Assembly: GCF_009192765.1 (NCBI RefSeq)
Contig: NZ_VOHQ01000006.1
Location: 266,577-330,576, forward strand
Length of the DNA: 64,000 nt
Direction: 5' to 3'
From: Agriterribacter humi
Lineage (GTDB): Bacteria; Bacteroidota; Bacteroidia; Chitinophagales; Chitinophagaceae
How positions within the stretch are numbered: the first letter of the stretch is position 1; each line of letters starts with the position of its first letter. Below the pieces are notes generated by a model. It worked only from the letters and a program-made list of their open reading frames with translations, was not told where the DNA came from and did not search any database. Both the position numbers and the translations under genes were made by a program. Shown here one piece after another: positions 54,614 through 63,902 of the stretch.

Positions 54614-56818
54614 TTATCTTCCCCCCGGCGGACAATATTTCAACAAATAATTGGTGAATAAGGTGCGTAAGTGTTTGGTCGTTCCTTCTCCTTCGCTGAT
54701 GCTGTGCGTTCTGTTCGGATACGACATGAACTGGAACTGTTTATTGTATTTGATAAGCTCATTCAGCAGCATTTCCGCATTCTGATAATGTACATTATCA
54801 TCTCCCGTACCATGTATATACAATAAATTACCACGAAGGTTTTTGGCATAGGTAACGGGCGACCCTTTGATATAATCTGCTTTGGTTTCCTGTGGCGGAC
54901 CCATATATCGTTCCTGGTAAATATTGTCGTAGGTAAGCTGGTTGGCTACTGCTGCCACAGCAATACCTGTTTTAAAAATATCAGGATACTGGAACAGTAA
55001 ATTTAAAGTAGATGAACCACCTCCGCTCCATCCCCAGCTTGCTACACGGGCCGTGTCTAAATAAGAATGTTGTGCTAATAGTTTTTTCATGGCCATGGCC
55101 TGGTCGCGGATATTGATGCCGCCAATATCGCGGTAAATAGACTTACGCCATGCCGATCCTTTTAAGGTAGGTGTGCCCCGGTTATTAAAGGATACATAAA
55201 AGTAGCCGCTCTTTGAAAGGTCGCCGAGGAAATTAACACATTTGCCCGCTTTAAATTCATCCTCAACTGTGGTGCCGCCGGGCTCGCCATATACGTATAA
55301 CAGTATGGGATATTTTTTAGAGGAGTCAAAGTTTTCCGGCTTTACCATCCATCCATCCATCGTTACGTTATCCTCGGTAGTAATGGTAAAGAAATCCAGG
55401 TTTTTTCTGTCTACCGTTTTAATACGATCTGCAATGCTTTGGTTTTTCTGCAAAGGCGTATGCTCCGGTAGTTTGATCCACTCGCTTACCGGAGGGGTGT
55501 TGCGGTTATTAAATTTATGAAGCGCAATTTGAGCGCCCGGAGAGATTTCGTAAGCGTGTGTTCCCTTCAAAGTGGCCGGAGATACCAGTTCCAGTTTACC
55601 TTTACCATCCATTTTAGTACGATACAGGTAACGTTGTATAGCGCTTTCAGGGGATGCGATAAAATATACATAATTATTCTTTTCATCAATAGCGCTGATG
55701 GTTTCTATATCGTAATTGCCTTTCGTTAGCAGGGTTTCTTTTTTGCCATCCCTGCTGATACGGTAAATATGCCGCCAGCCATCTTTTTCACTCACCCATA
55801 AAAATGCCGCGCCATTGTTTACCCATTCCCAGCCTCTTGGATCATCGTCATTCCAGCGCGATTTAACATCAATCCATGCTTTATCTGTTTCGGTATATAT
55901 ATTTTTAGCAGCCGCATTTGATATATCACATACATACAGCTTGCTTTCATTTTGCTTCCTGTTTAATTGCTGCACAATAAGTGATTGATTGTTGGCGGCC
56001 CATTCCATGCGGGGCAGGTAATGTTGTTTGGGATCGCCGGGAATGCTCATCCATCTGGTACTGCCGCCTGCTGCATTTACCACGCCAATACGTACCGATG
56101 AGGGGGATTGTCCTACTTTGGGATATTCAACAGGAACGACAAATGAATAAATAGAATCCGTTGTATTCAGCATTAAATAATCACGCGTATCACGGGCATC
56201 TACCTGCCAGTACGCGATATTTTTACTATCGCTGCTCCACCTGAAACCATCCCGGCAGGCAAATTCTTCTTCGTATACCCAGTCGAAAGTGCCATTGATA
56301 AGCTGGCGGTTACCATCGGTTGTTAATGCAATGGTTTTTTCGGAAGCAATATCTTCTGCATAAATATTACGGTCGCTCACATATCCTACTTTTTTACCAT
56401 CGGGCGAGAGCTTGGCGTACATCAGGGATTGATCTGGTTTATCTTTACCAATTTGTCTTAATTGTCCTGTGCCCCTGTTCAGTATCCAGTAATCGCCTTT
56501 TGTATTATAGCGCCATACTTTTGCTGTATTGGTGAAAATGAGAAGCATATTATCATCCGCGCTGATCTCAAAGTCGGCTACTTTTAAAGGTTCATTCTTT
56601 CCCTGGGGTGTAAGTTGTGCAGCAGTAGCCAGTACAGTAACCTGTTGTGCAGATAAAGGATTTATACGAAGAAGCATATTATCCTGTATTTCATACAACC
56701 CGGTTCCATCGGCTGTCCAGTTTACCTTTTCAGGTTTAAACTGGGCCAGTCCAACAGACGCATGGCATATTAAATAAATAATGATAATACTTCTCGTAAT
56801 GCAGGCATGGTATCTCAT
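54614..56818 (-). CDS. dipeptidyl-peptidase IV-like S9 serine peptidase
   Basis: 734 residues with a signal peptide (SIIIIYLICHASVGLAQ). An N-terminal eight-bladed propeller (about 30-450) is followed by an alpha/beta-hydrolase domain. Catalytic Ser is in ASWGWSGGGSS, Asp in HGTGDDNVHYQ and His in NRTHSISEG. The propeller's EEEF-like FDWVYEEEFACRDG matches the DPP-IV N-terminus-binding glutamates. Removes X-Pro dipeptides from peptides outside the cytoplasm. Confidence 0.95.
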   Translation of the reverse strand: MRYHACITRSIIIIYLICHASVGLAQFKPEKVNWTADGTGLYEIQDNMLLRINPLSAQQVTVLATAAQLTPQGKNEPLKVADFEISADDNMLLIFTNTAKVWRYNTKGDYWILNRGTGQLRQIGKDKPDQSLMYAKLSPDGKKVGYVSDRNIYAEDIASEKTIALTTDGNRQLINGTFDWVYEEEFACRDGFRWSSDSKNIAYWQVDARDTRDYLMLNTTDSIYSFVVPVEYPKVGQSPSSVRIGVVNAAGGSTRWMSIPGDPKQHYLPRMEWAANNQSLIVQQLNRKQNESKLYVCDISNAAAKNIYTETDKAWIDVKSRWNDDDPRGWEWVNNGAAFLWVSEKDGWRHIYRISRDGKKETLLTKGNYDIETISAIDEKNNYVYFIASPESAIQRYLYRTKMDGKGKLELVSPATLKGTHAYEISPGAQIALHKFNNRNTPPVSEWIKLPEHTPLQKNQSIADRIKTVDRKNLDFFTITTEDNVTMDGWMVKPENFDSSKKYPILLYVYGEPGGTTVEDEFKAGKCVNFLGDLSKSGYFYVSFNNRGTPTLKGSAWRKSIYRDIGGINIRDQAMAMKKLLAQHSYLDTARVASWGWSGGGSSTLNLLFQYPDIFKTGIAVAAVANQLTYDNIYQERYMGPPQETKADYIKGSPVTYAKNLRGNLLYIHGTGDDNVHYQNAEMLLNELIKYNKQFQFMSYPNRTHSISEGEGTTKHLRTLFTNYLLKYCPPGGR

Positions 56819-56991
56819 AGTCGAAAAATGATTTAATAGTAAATTTAAAAGAGAAATGCTTATAATGAATAAAGATTTGATAAATGGTGAAGTGCAAAAT
56901 GCAATTGAATGCGAAAAACCCGCATGCTCATTAACCGTTTCACATGAAAAAACTATGATGTAAATTGCAATAGTGAAATGAAAGCATAATT

Positions 56992-57381
56992 ATGAATGAT
57001 GTTAAAGAAAAACTACGCTTAGACAAATATCTTTGGGCTATCCGTATTTTTAAAACACGTAGTATAGCTTCAGAAGCCTGTGATAAAGGGAAGGTAAAAT
57101 ACAACGGCGATTCGGTCAAGCCGTCTCGCAATGTGCATATTGATGATGAGTACGAAATAAAAACCGAAGCCAAACGCTGGCGCATTAAAGTAACGGGTTT
57201 ATTACATAACCGTGTCCAATACAGCGAAGCGGTTAAATACTATATAGATATTACACCTGCTGATGAAATACAAAGACTGCAATACCAGGCATCGAGCTTT
57301 CATACAGGAAAACGACTGAGCAAAGTGGGAAGACCTACCAAAAAAGAACGCCGGGATATTGATGGATTCCTGGATGAATAA
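56992..57381 (+). CDS. RNA-binding S4-domain protein (Hsp15-like)
   Basis: 129 residues. The S4 fold is clear: LRLDKYLWAIRIFKTRSIAS then CDKGKVKYNGDSVKPSRNV, as in Hsp15/HslR, which binds 50S subunits carrying stalled nascent chains. The basic C-terminus ends GRPTKKERRDIDGF. Its stop codon overlaps the start of the DUF998 gene (ATGAATAA), so the two are translationally coupled. Confidence 0.93.
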   Translation: MNDVKEKLRLDKYLWAIRIFKTRSIASEACDKGKVKYNGDSVKPSRNVHIDDEYEIKTEAKRWRIKVTGLLHNRVQYSEAVKYYIDITPADEIQRLQYQASSFHTGKRLSKVGRPTKKERRDIDGFLDE

Positions 57382-57943
57382 TTGTATAAAAACTTTTGTA
57401 TTGATTATTATTCTGCTGTATGTTATAATTATTTTTCTTGTTGCGGGCATTATTTATTTTGCTTACAAAAGTCCGCATTACAGCCATCTCAAACATACCA
57501 TCAGTGAACTGGGCGAAGATGACGCTGTTAATAGCAGGGCTGCTAACCTGGGTTTGTTTTTGCCTTCCGGGCTGTTGCTGATTTCATTTGGGTTATTAAA
57601 TAGCGGCAATACGAATATAAAAGGACTTGCAATATGCCTCGGAGCGGGATACCTTGTCTCTGCCTTATTTCCATGCGATCCGGGTTCGCCGTTGGGTGGA
57701 AGCGGTAAACAAACGATTCATAATATTGGCGGTTTTATTGAATACGCCGGCGGCATTTATTTTTTGAATAAGTCCCGGCAGCTCTTACTTACACCCGGCT
57801 TCATTGAGCCCCAATGGATCATAGGCTTTCTGGTCGTTTGTGTAATTTTGACTTCTTTGCCCGGATTTAAACTCCGTGGATTATTCCAGCGTATAGTGGA
57901 ATTCATATTGTTCGGTCAGTTATTATGGCTCAGTTACCACTGA
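57374..57943 (+). CDS. DUF998 multi-pass membrane protein
   Basis: 189 residues from the ATG at 57374, which overlaps the S4 gene's stop by 8 nt; an ATG at 57362 is an alternative. About six hydrophobic segments. SHLKHTISELGEDDAVNSRA and LFPCDPGSP are the DUF998 signatures. The family has no established function. Coupling to the S4 protein gene suggests co-expression rather than a known shared pathway. Confidence 0.85.
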   Translation: MNNCIKTFVLIIILLYVIIIFLVAGIIYFAYKSPHYSHLKHTISELGEDDAVNSRAANLGLFLPSGLLLISFGLLNSGNTNIKGLAICLGAGYLVSALFPCDPGSPLGGSGKQTIHNIGGFIEYAGGIYFLNKSRQLLLTPGFIEPQWIIGFLVVCVILTSLPGFKLRGLFQRIVEFILFGQLLWLSYH

Positions 57944-57972
57944 TAGAACGATTCACAAGATCAGCATCATGT

Positions 57973-58785
57973 TTATTTTTCCATTTCGTTAAGTACTTCC
58001 TGAGTAACGCCCATAAACGAAAAGCCGCCATCATGAAATAGATTTTGCATGGTTACCATGCGCGTAAGATCACTGAACAACGACACACAATAGTTTGCGC
58101 AATCATCGCTGGAAGCATTTCCCATGGGGCTCATTTTTTCGGCATAATTTATAAATCCGTCAAAACCTTTAACTCCACTGCCGGCAGTCGTGCGGGTAGG
58201 GGATTGTGAAACGGTATTTATCCTTACTTTCTTTTTAATGGCATAATGATAACCAAAACTGCGGGCAACACTTTCTAACAATGCTTTGGCATCGGCCATT
58301 TCACTGTAATGCGGAAATACTCTTTGCGCAGCTATATAAGTAAGCGCCACTACGCTGCCCCATTCATTCAGCGCATCCATATCCCATGCCGTGCGTAATA
58401 CGCGGTGAAGCGACATAGCAGAAATATCCAGTGTTTTTTGATTGAATCCGTAATCCAGTTCAGTGTAGGATTTGCCTTTTCTTACATTAAGACTCATCCC
58501 TATAGAGTGTAATATAAAATCAATTTTGCCACCAAAATGAGCAGTTGCTTCTTCAAATAATTTCTTCAGGTCATCCATATTGGTTACATCGGCGCCTATA
58601 ACGGGGGCATTTACTGCTTCAGACAATTTATTGATCTCACCCATACGCAAAGCCACCGGGGCATTGGTAAGCACCAACTGGGCTCCTTCTTCATGACATT
58701 TGAGCGCGGTTCTCCATGCAATGGATTTCTCATCCAGCGCACCAAAAATAATTCCTTTCTTTCCTTTTAAAAGGTTATAAGCCAT
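57973..58785 (-). CDS. fabI: enoyl-[acyl-carrier-protein] reductase (NADH)
   Basis: 270 residues from the ATG at 58785; a longer start has no family support. Last step of each fatty-acid elongation cycle. LLKGKKGIIFGALDEKSIAW is the FabI cofactor-binding start, and HSIG and TYIAAQRVFPHYSEMADAKA contain the catalytic tyrosines and lysine. TRTTAGSGVKGFD and FHDGGFSFMG match the rest of the family. Convergent with the DUF998 gene. Confidence 0.96.
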   Translation of the reverse strand: MAYNLLKGKKGIIFGALDEKSIAWRTALKCHEEGAQLVLTNAPVALRMGEINKLSEAVNAPVIGADVTNMDDLKKLFEEATAHFGGKIDFILHSIGMSLNVRKGKSYTELDYGFNQKTLDISAMSLHRVLRTAWDMDALNEWGSVVALTYIAAQRVFPHYSEMADAKALLESVARSFGYHYAIKKKVRINTVSQSPTRTTAGSGVKGFDGFINYAEKMSPMGNASSDDCANYCVSLFSDLTRMVTMQNLFHDGGFSFMGVTQEVLNEMEK

Positions 58786-58789
58786 ATTG

Positions 58790-59064
58790 TGGTATTTAAA
58801 ATTGAGCGTAAAAATAGGCATTCAAAAGCAAGCAACAAATATAATGCAAAGTCCGAAGCAGGAAATCTGTGGAAAATGCAAAGAATCCAAAAACCAAATA
58901 ACAAGCAACAAATAAATTCAAAGCTTAAAGCCTCAAATCCGAAATCCGAAAGAATACAATGGGAAAAAAAGGAAATAAATTTGGAAAAAGGTTTAGAGAT
59001 TCAAAAGCCAGCTATAAACAACAAACTACAAATCACAAACTGTGTCCATTTCAAATATTAAATC
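58790..59064. repeat. A-rich low-complexity intergenic block
   Basis: About 275 nt between fabI and recN made of degenerate AACAA/AAATCC/ACTACAAATC units (near 59011: AACAACAAACTACAAATC). Open frames across it are low-complexity and not gene-like. It must also hold the fabI promoter. Confidence 0.6.
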
Positions 59065-60726
59065 TCAAATTTTCAAATTCATCATCTCCCTTGCATTTTC
59101 AAGCGCGGAAGCGGTCGGCTTTTCGCCGCTTAGCATTTGTGCGATGGTATCTACTCTTTCTTCTGCCGATAAAAGTTTTATGCGTGTATTTATTTTTTCG
59201 TCTTTTTCCTTTTTGTATACAAAAAAGTGGGCATCTGCCTTGGCGGCTATCTGCGGCTGGTGCGTAATAGCGATCACCTGGTGCGATTGACCGAGATCTT
59301 TCATAATGATACCCACCTGCCTGGCTGCTTCCCCGCTGATGCCGGTATCAATTTCATCAAAAATGAGGGTGGGTAACTGAACGGATGCGGCTACCAATGA
59401 TTTGATGCAAAGCATTAAGCGGCTTAACTCACCACCACTGGCTACTTTTTTTAAAGGTTCAAACCGGTTGCTTTTATTGGCGTCAAATAAAAATTCAATG
59501 GCATCGCCACCGGTAACGTTCAATGCTGCCGGGTTGATGGCTATTTTTATCCGGGCATTGGGCATGCCCACCTGGGTAAGTAATTTATCGGTGTTTTTCT
59601 CAAAAGGAGCTACCTGTTTTTGACGGTTAACCGTTAAGGTTTGCGCCAATTGCTGTGCCTGCTGTAATTGTGTTGCAGCTTTTTTTTCTAATTGAGCGAT
59701 CTCCGTATCAAGATTCAACACTTTATCTAATTGTTGCTGCAGGTTGTTTTGTATAACCAGTAATTCATTAGTGGTTTGAACGCCGTGTTTCTTCAATAAT
59801 TTATATCCCAATGCCAGCCTGTCACTCACCACCTGTATTCTTTCTTCATCAAAGCGTATTCCGTTATTGATATGTTCTATTTCATCCGTGATATCCCGCA
59901 ATTCAATTTGTGCCGATTGAAGCCGTTGTACCAAACCGGGAATGGCTGCATGAAAATCGTGCAGGGATTGCAACTGATTGCTTATTCCTTTCAATTGCTG
60001 CACAAGCGGTTGCTCTCCTTCGTTTAGCTGATAACCGATTTTGTCGAGTACTGATTTTATATTTTCTGCATTACCCAATAATTTCAGTTCTGCATCTAAT
60101 GTTTCCAGCTCATTTTCTTTCCACTGCGCTTCTTCTAATTCGGTGTACAAAAAGGTATAATAATCGAGCTCTTTATTGGCGGATGCTTGTTGGTCTTTTG
60201 CAGCGGCCAGCGCTTTTTGTGTGCTGCTGTATTGCGTATATGCCTCCTGGTATTGCTTTAAAACTGTTTTATGAGCTGCCAGTGCGTCAATTACCTCCCG
60301 TTGAAAATCGCTGTTTCCCAATTCTAATGTATCAAACTGCTGGTGCAGATCAACCAGCAGGGATGTAAATTGTTTGAGCTGGGATAGCGTTACAGGCGTG
60401 TCGTTAATGAAGGCCCTTGATTTACCTGTTGAAGCAACCTCTCTCCTTATTACTATTTCTTCATCCGCATCAAGGTCGCCCTGCTGTAAAATCTTTTGAA
60501 TATCACTTCGTTCGCGAATTGAAAAACTTCCTTCAACAATACATTTTTGCGTGGCATTAAACAATACCGAACTGTCGGCTCTTTCACCCAGTATCAAACC
60601 CAGGGCGCCCACCAAAATGCTTTTGCCTGCGCCTGTTTCGCCGGTAATAATATTGAGCTTGTTTGAAAATTCAATTTCAACCGATTCAATAATGGCGTAG
60701 TTCCGTATAAATAGTTTTTGAAGCAT
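59065..60726 (-). CDS. recN: DNA repair protein RecN
   Basis: 553 residues, SMC-like ATPase for double-strand-break repair. The Walker A motif is in NIITGETGAGKSILVGALG, there is a long coiled-coil middle (about 150-370), and SGGELSRLMLCIK and LIFDEIDTGISGEAA supply the signature and Walker B. ITHQPQIAAKADAHF is the H-loop region. The start directly matches the family (LQKLFIRNYAIIESVEIEF). Single gene. Confidence 0.97.
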   Translation of the reverse strand: MLQKLFIRNYAIIESVEIEFSNKLNIITGETGAGKSILVGALGLILGERADSSVLFNATQKCIVEGSFSIRERSDIQKILQQGDLDADEEIVIRREVASTGKSRAFINDTPVTLSQLKQFTSLLVDLHQQFDTLELGNSDFQREVIDALAAHKTVLKQYQEAYTQYSSTQKALAAAKDQQASANKELDYYTFLYTELEEAQWKENELETLDAELKLLGNAENIKSVLDKIGYQLNEGEQPLVQQLKGISNQLQSLHDFHAAIPGLVQRLQSAQIELRDITDEIEHINNGIRFDEERIQVVSDRLALGYKLLKKHGVQTTNELLVIQNNLQQQLDKVLNLDTEIAQLEKKAATQLQQAQQLAQTLTVNRQKQVAPFEKNTDKLLTQVGMPNARIKIAINPAALNVTGGDAIEFLFDANKSNRFEPLKKVASGGELSRLMLCIKSLVAASVQLPTLIFDEIDTGISGEAARQVGIIMKDLGQSHQVIAITHQPQIAAKADAHFFVYKKEKDEKINTRIKLLSAEERVDTIAQMLSGEKPTASALENAREMMNLKI

Positions 60727-60846
60727 AACTGCCTGTTACCGCTGCAAGTTAACAGATAGCCTATTTCAGTCCAAGAAAACTATATCCGTACATCCCAAAT
60801 CCGGCGTAACGCGCCCATTACAACAGATCAAAACCCGAAATCCAAT

Positions 60847-60939
60847 GTAGTTTAGTTAAGCGGTTGGCGATAACGCCAACCGCAATGGCCGCCATGACGG
60901 GTGCCCCCACCCGCCATTTAAGACCACTAACTAAACTAC
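60847..60939. repeat. nested three-hairpin palindrome
   Basis: An outer 12-bp inverted repeat, GTAGTTTAGTTA (60847-60858) and TAACTAAACTAC (60928-60939), encloses two hairpins. One is GCGGTTGGCG/CGCCAACCGC with loop ATAA (60860-60883); the other is AATGGC/GCCATT (60884-60918) with an inner CGGGTG/CACCCG stem. All four stems are perfect. No coding potential and no T-run. It is the main content of the 392-nt gap 60727-61118, along with CACTATTGACCATTCACTG-type repeats near 61040. Confidence 0.85.
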
Positions 60940-61118
60940 TGTTAAGTCAGGTAAATGATGTCTGTATGTTATCGTGAAAAGTGAGAGCCCGCCCGTCTGA
61001 ATGGCATTCGGACAGGGTAAAGGTGAATAGGCAGTAGTGAATCTCATCTCTCACTATTGACCATTCACTGTCTCTCACCCGGCATCCGGTGCCTGCAAAC
61101 GCATCAGGTATCACTCCT

Positions 61119-61970
61119 TTAATATTCGGCTTTTTCCAGGTAAATTCTTTTAGTGTCAGTAAACTCAATCTCTTTGGCAGGAATCACTTTTCCCTTATAG
61201 GTAAGATATAATGCCAAAGCTGTGAATATTACACCTCCCACTATATTGCCAAGTGTTACGGGCAATTGGTTATATATCCACCAGTCGCCAAAACTTACTT
61301 TTGCGCCGAGCATCATACCCGCGGGAATTACAAACATATTTACTACGGCGTGTTCAAATCCCTGCGCGAAAAAAATAAATATGGGCAGCCATGTAGCTAG
61401 AATTTTTCCTGAAGAAGATGATGAAGTAAGAAACATCACTACACCCAATGTTACCATCCAGTTGCATAATATGCCTTTAGTGAACACCGTTACCATACCT
61501 GCCGCGCCGTATTGTGCATAGCCCGTGGTTTTTGCTTCCGCTATTTTTATGATGGCCGGGATGAGGGCATTGCTATCGGAGCTTCCCATATTGGTGAGTG
61601 ATATCCAGAAAAGCACGGCATATAATAATGCACCCAGAAGGTTGCCTCCAAAAACGAGCAACAGGTTTTTGATCATTGCGCCCATGCTTATTTTTCCATC
61701 AAAATAAGCTGCAGGAAGTATAGCGAAACTGCCTGTTACAAGTTCAAGTCCGAGTAATACTACAATTATAAAACATGCAGGAAAAATAGCTGCACCCAGG
61801 ATGCCGGATCCGCTTTGAACAGTAGCGGTAACAGCCAGCGTAGTACCAAAGCCAAGGATAGCGCCCGATAAGGCAGACCGGATTAAAAGATCTGACACGC
61901 TTAGTTTTATTTTGGTTTTGCCAGACTGGATCATTAAGTCAATAACTTCTGCCGGTTTTGTATAGCTCAT
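61119..61970 (-). CDS. formate/nitrite transporter (FNT family)
   Basis: 283 residues with six to seven membrane segments. FNT features: SGAILGFGTTLAVT, GLELVTGSFAILP, GNLLGALLYAVLF, KGILCNWMVTLGV and FEHAVVNMFVIPAGM. Given nirD upstream in the same direction, nitrite uptake or export is the likely role rather than formate. It starts 10 nt after the porin gene, so nirD, porin and transporter probably form one operon. Confidence 0.92.
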   Translation of the reverse strand: MSYTKPAEVIDLMIQSGKTKIKLSVSDLLIRSALSGAILGFGTTLAVTATVQSGSGILGAAIFPACFIIVVLLGLELVTGSFAILPAAYFDGKISMGAMIKNLLLVFGGNLLGALLYAVLFWISLTNMGSSDSNALIPAIIKIAEAKTTGYAQYGAAGMVTVFTKGILCNWMVTLGVVMFLTSSSSSGKILATWLPIFIFFAQGFEHAVVNMFVIPAGMMLGAKVSFGDWWIYNQLPVTLGNIVGGVIFTALALYLTYKGKVIPAKEIEFTDTKRIYLEKAEY

Positions 61971-61980
61971 ATTAGTTGAT

Positions 61981-63351
61981 TTAAAATTTAAAAAAATATT
62001 CAGGTTTAATATTGATCATAATATAAACCCAGTTGGCTCCGGACTGTGGATTGGAAATATTTTTCACAGCAGGGGAGGAGAGCAGCGACGTTGTGAAAAA
62101 ATGACTATATCCGCCTTCAAGCGTAATATCTTTCCTCCAGTTAAATACAGCAACCAAATCCAGCTCCTGGCCAAAATTGCTGTTGGTGCTGCCGGGATGC
62201 AATGGGTCTGTTATTTTGCTGTCGCTGAAAAACTGGTGCAGATCCGCAGTTAAAAGATATCTGTCGGCAAGCTTCCATTTGCTTTTCAGATAATAATCCG
62301 TGAGCCCCCCGTTACCAAAACCGCTTCCCGCGTAGAAATAATCCATCAGTCCCCAAAACTTATGGGGTGTGCCGTATAAAGGGTCAAATGCATGGCTTGT
62401 AGTTCCGGATGTTCCGCCCGAGGTATGATCCATACCGCCACCTATGGCTATTTTTTTGTTAATGGAATATTGAACATAAACATTCGACATCCATGCGTTT
62501 AATTGTTGACCCGATGCATTTTTGCCAAATTGATAGTACAAGCCTGCATTAATGTTCAGCATATCAAAAAAGAGGTTATTAAAATAAGCGCCGGTAGTCA
62601 TTCTTGTCCATGCACCTTTTTGAAATTGTTTCACATCCATATTGTTCACACTATCGTAATTGTATTTATTAAACTGATCCGCGAAGAATAGAAAGGAAGC
62701 GCTCCCATTTTTTAATTTTTTGCCTGCATATAAAAATTCCATGCTTTTATACATGGCGCCGCCATTGGTTGAAGCCGCATAATTTCCGGGAGGTTCACTG
62801 TTGTAAATGGTGCCGCTTGCAGCTTCTTTATTTTGGTTGAAAGCGAAGCTACCGTGTAATGTCCATGACCCGCGCTCATATTTTAATAAGGCCGCATCAT
62901 GCCGCCTGCCCTGCTGCAGCCAGTCTAAGTTGCCAATCAGCCGCTGGTCATCATATGCCAGTTCCTGCCTCCCTATTTTTAGTGATAAAGCATGTTGCTT
63001 GACAGATGAATCCGATAACAATAGTTCGGCCCATGCTTCATGCAGCATCACGCCGTTGTTTTGTTGCGTGGAGATTTTATTAATGGTTGATACGTCTTGT
63101 CCCCATACCCTTACATCACGCAATGCCAAACCAAATTTGAGCCGCTGGGTATTATAGGAAGCCTGTAAGCCTGTTCTCTGGGAAATAAAAAAAGCGGGGG
63201 ACGCATCTTCAGGTAACGGGGCGCCCTGTCCCGATCTGAACTCTGCCCTGTTGCGCAATTGCCATGATATATTAAATTGCGCCTGCAGGCGAAAAGAAAA
63301 AGTTAACTGCAAAAGGATATATGCTGCCGCATACAAGATCTTTTTTTTCAT
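61981..63351 (-). CDS. outer-membrane porin, alginate-export family
   Basis: 456 residues from the ATG at 63351; an ATG at 63357 and a longer frame exist, but this start gives a clean signal peptide (AAAYILLQLTFSFRLQAQ). A beta-barrel with alternating aromatic strands: AWAELLLSDSS, LKIGRQELAYDDQRLIG (typical of the alginate-export family) and a C-terminal aromatic end, PEYFFKF. Its position between nirD and the FNT transporter suggests passage of nitrate or nitrite through the outer membrane. Confidence 0.88.
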   Translation of the reverse strand: MKKKILYAAAYILLQLTFSFRLQAQFNISWQLRNRAEFRSGQGAPLPEDASPAFFISQRTGLQASYNTQRLKFGLALRDVRVWGQDVSTINKISTQQNNGVMLHEAWAELLLSDSSVKQHALSLKIGRQELAYDDQRLIGNLDWLQQGRRHDAALLKYERGSWTLHGSFAFNQNKEAASGTIYNSEPPGNYAASTNGGAMYKSMEFLYAGKKLKNGSASFLFFADQFNKYNYDSVNNMDVKQFQKGAWTRMTTGAYFNNLFFDMLNINAGLYYQFGKNASGQQLNAWMSNVYVQYSINKKIAIGGGMDHTSGGTSGTTSHAFDPLYGTPHKFWGLMDYFYAGSGFGNGGLTDYYLKSKWKLADRYLLTADLHQFFSDSKITDPLHPGSTNSNFGQELDLVAVFNWRKDITLEGGYSHFFTTSLLSSPAVKNISNPQSGANWVYIMINIKPEYFFKF

Positions 63352-63428
63352 GTACATTTGACTGGTTTTAAATGAGTGTCTCTTATTTATTACTGAAGGC
63401 CTGGAAGGGTGCAACCTTCCGGGCTTAT

Positions 63429-63815
63429 TTATGCGCAAATGGCTTCGCTGATAATCTCTTCTTCAACAATTCCAATGTATACATACTGATCTACTACCTT
63501 AACGGGATATGTTTTAATACCGCAACCCTCGTCATCACTCAGGCAACGGCCATCAATAAGCGAAAACGTTTTTTTATGCAGTGGGCAGGCTACTTTGGGT
63601 TCACCGCGTTGCGAGCCGATCATTCCCCGGCTAATGGTCATTTGGCGGCGGTGCGGACAAAGGTTCTGGGAAGCATACCACTCTCCGCTCCGTGCAAAAT
63701 GAAACAAAGCGATCTGCTCATCTTTATATTTTACGCATACGCCCCCGTTTTCGGGAACATCGCTTATCGTGCAGGCAGGATACCATTGTACATTTGGTGT
63801 GACATTGTAATTCAT
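63429..63815 (-). CDS. nirD: nitrite reductase (NADH) small subunit, Rieske-type
   Basis: 128 residues. The 2Fe-2S Rieske ligands are in NLCPHRRQ and ACPLHKKTF, with the NirD-like start VQWYPACTISDVPENGG. Works with the large subunit NirB to reduce nitrite to ammonium in the cytoplasm. NirB would be expected next to it, but the sequence immediately upstream is not NirB. The porin gene follows after 77 nt. Confidence 0.93.
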   Translation of the reverse strand: MNYNVTPNVQWYPACTISDVPENGGVCVKYKDEQIALFHFARSGEWYASQNLCPHRRQMTISRGMIGSQRGEPKVACPLHKKTFSLIDGRCLSDDEGCGIKTYPVKVVDQYVYIGIVEEEIISEAICA

Positions 63816-63902
63816 GTGCTTGATTTTAAGTGGTTATTTAATTCCGGATCAATATTGTTTTATTTTTTCACCCTGTGTGTACCTAAAATAGGTTGACATA
63901 TT

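Noticed and set aside
60947..61168. Minus-strand frame upstream of recN and overlapping the transporter end
   Set aside because: It consists of CACTATTCAC-type filler and the reverse frame of the transporter gene; no start context or motifs.
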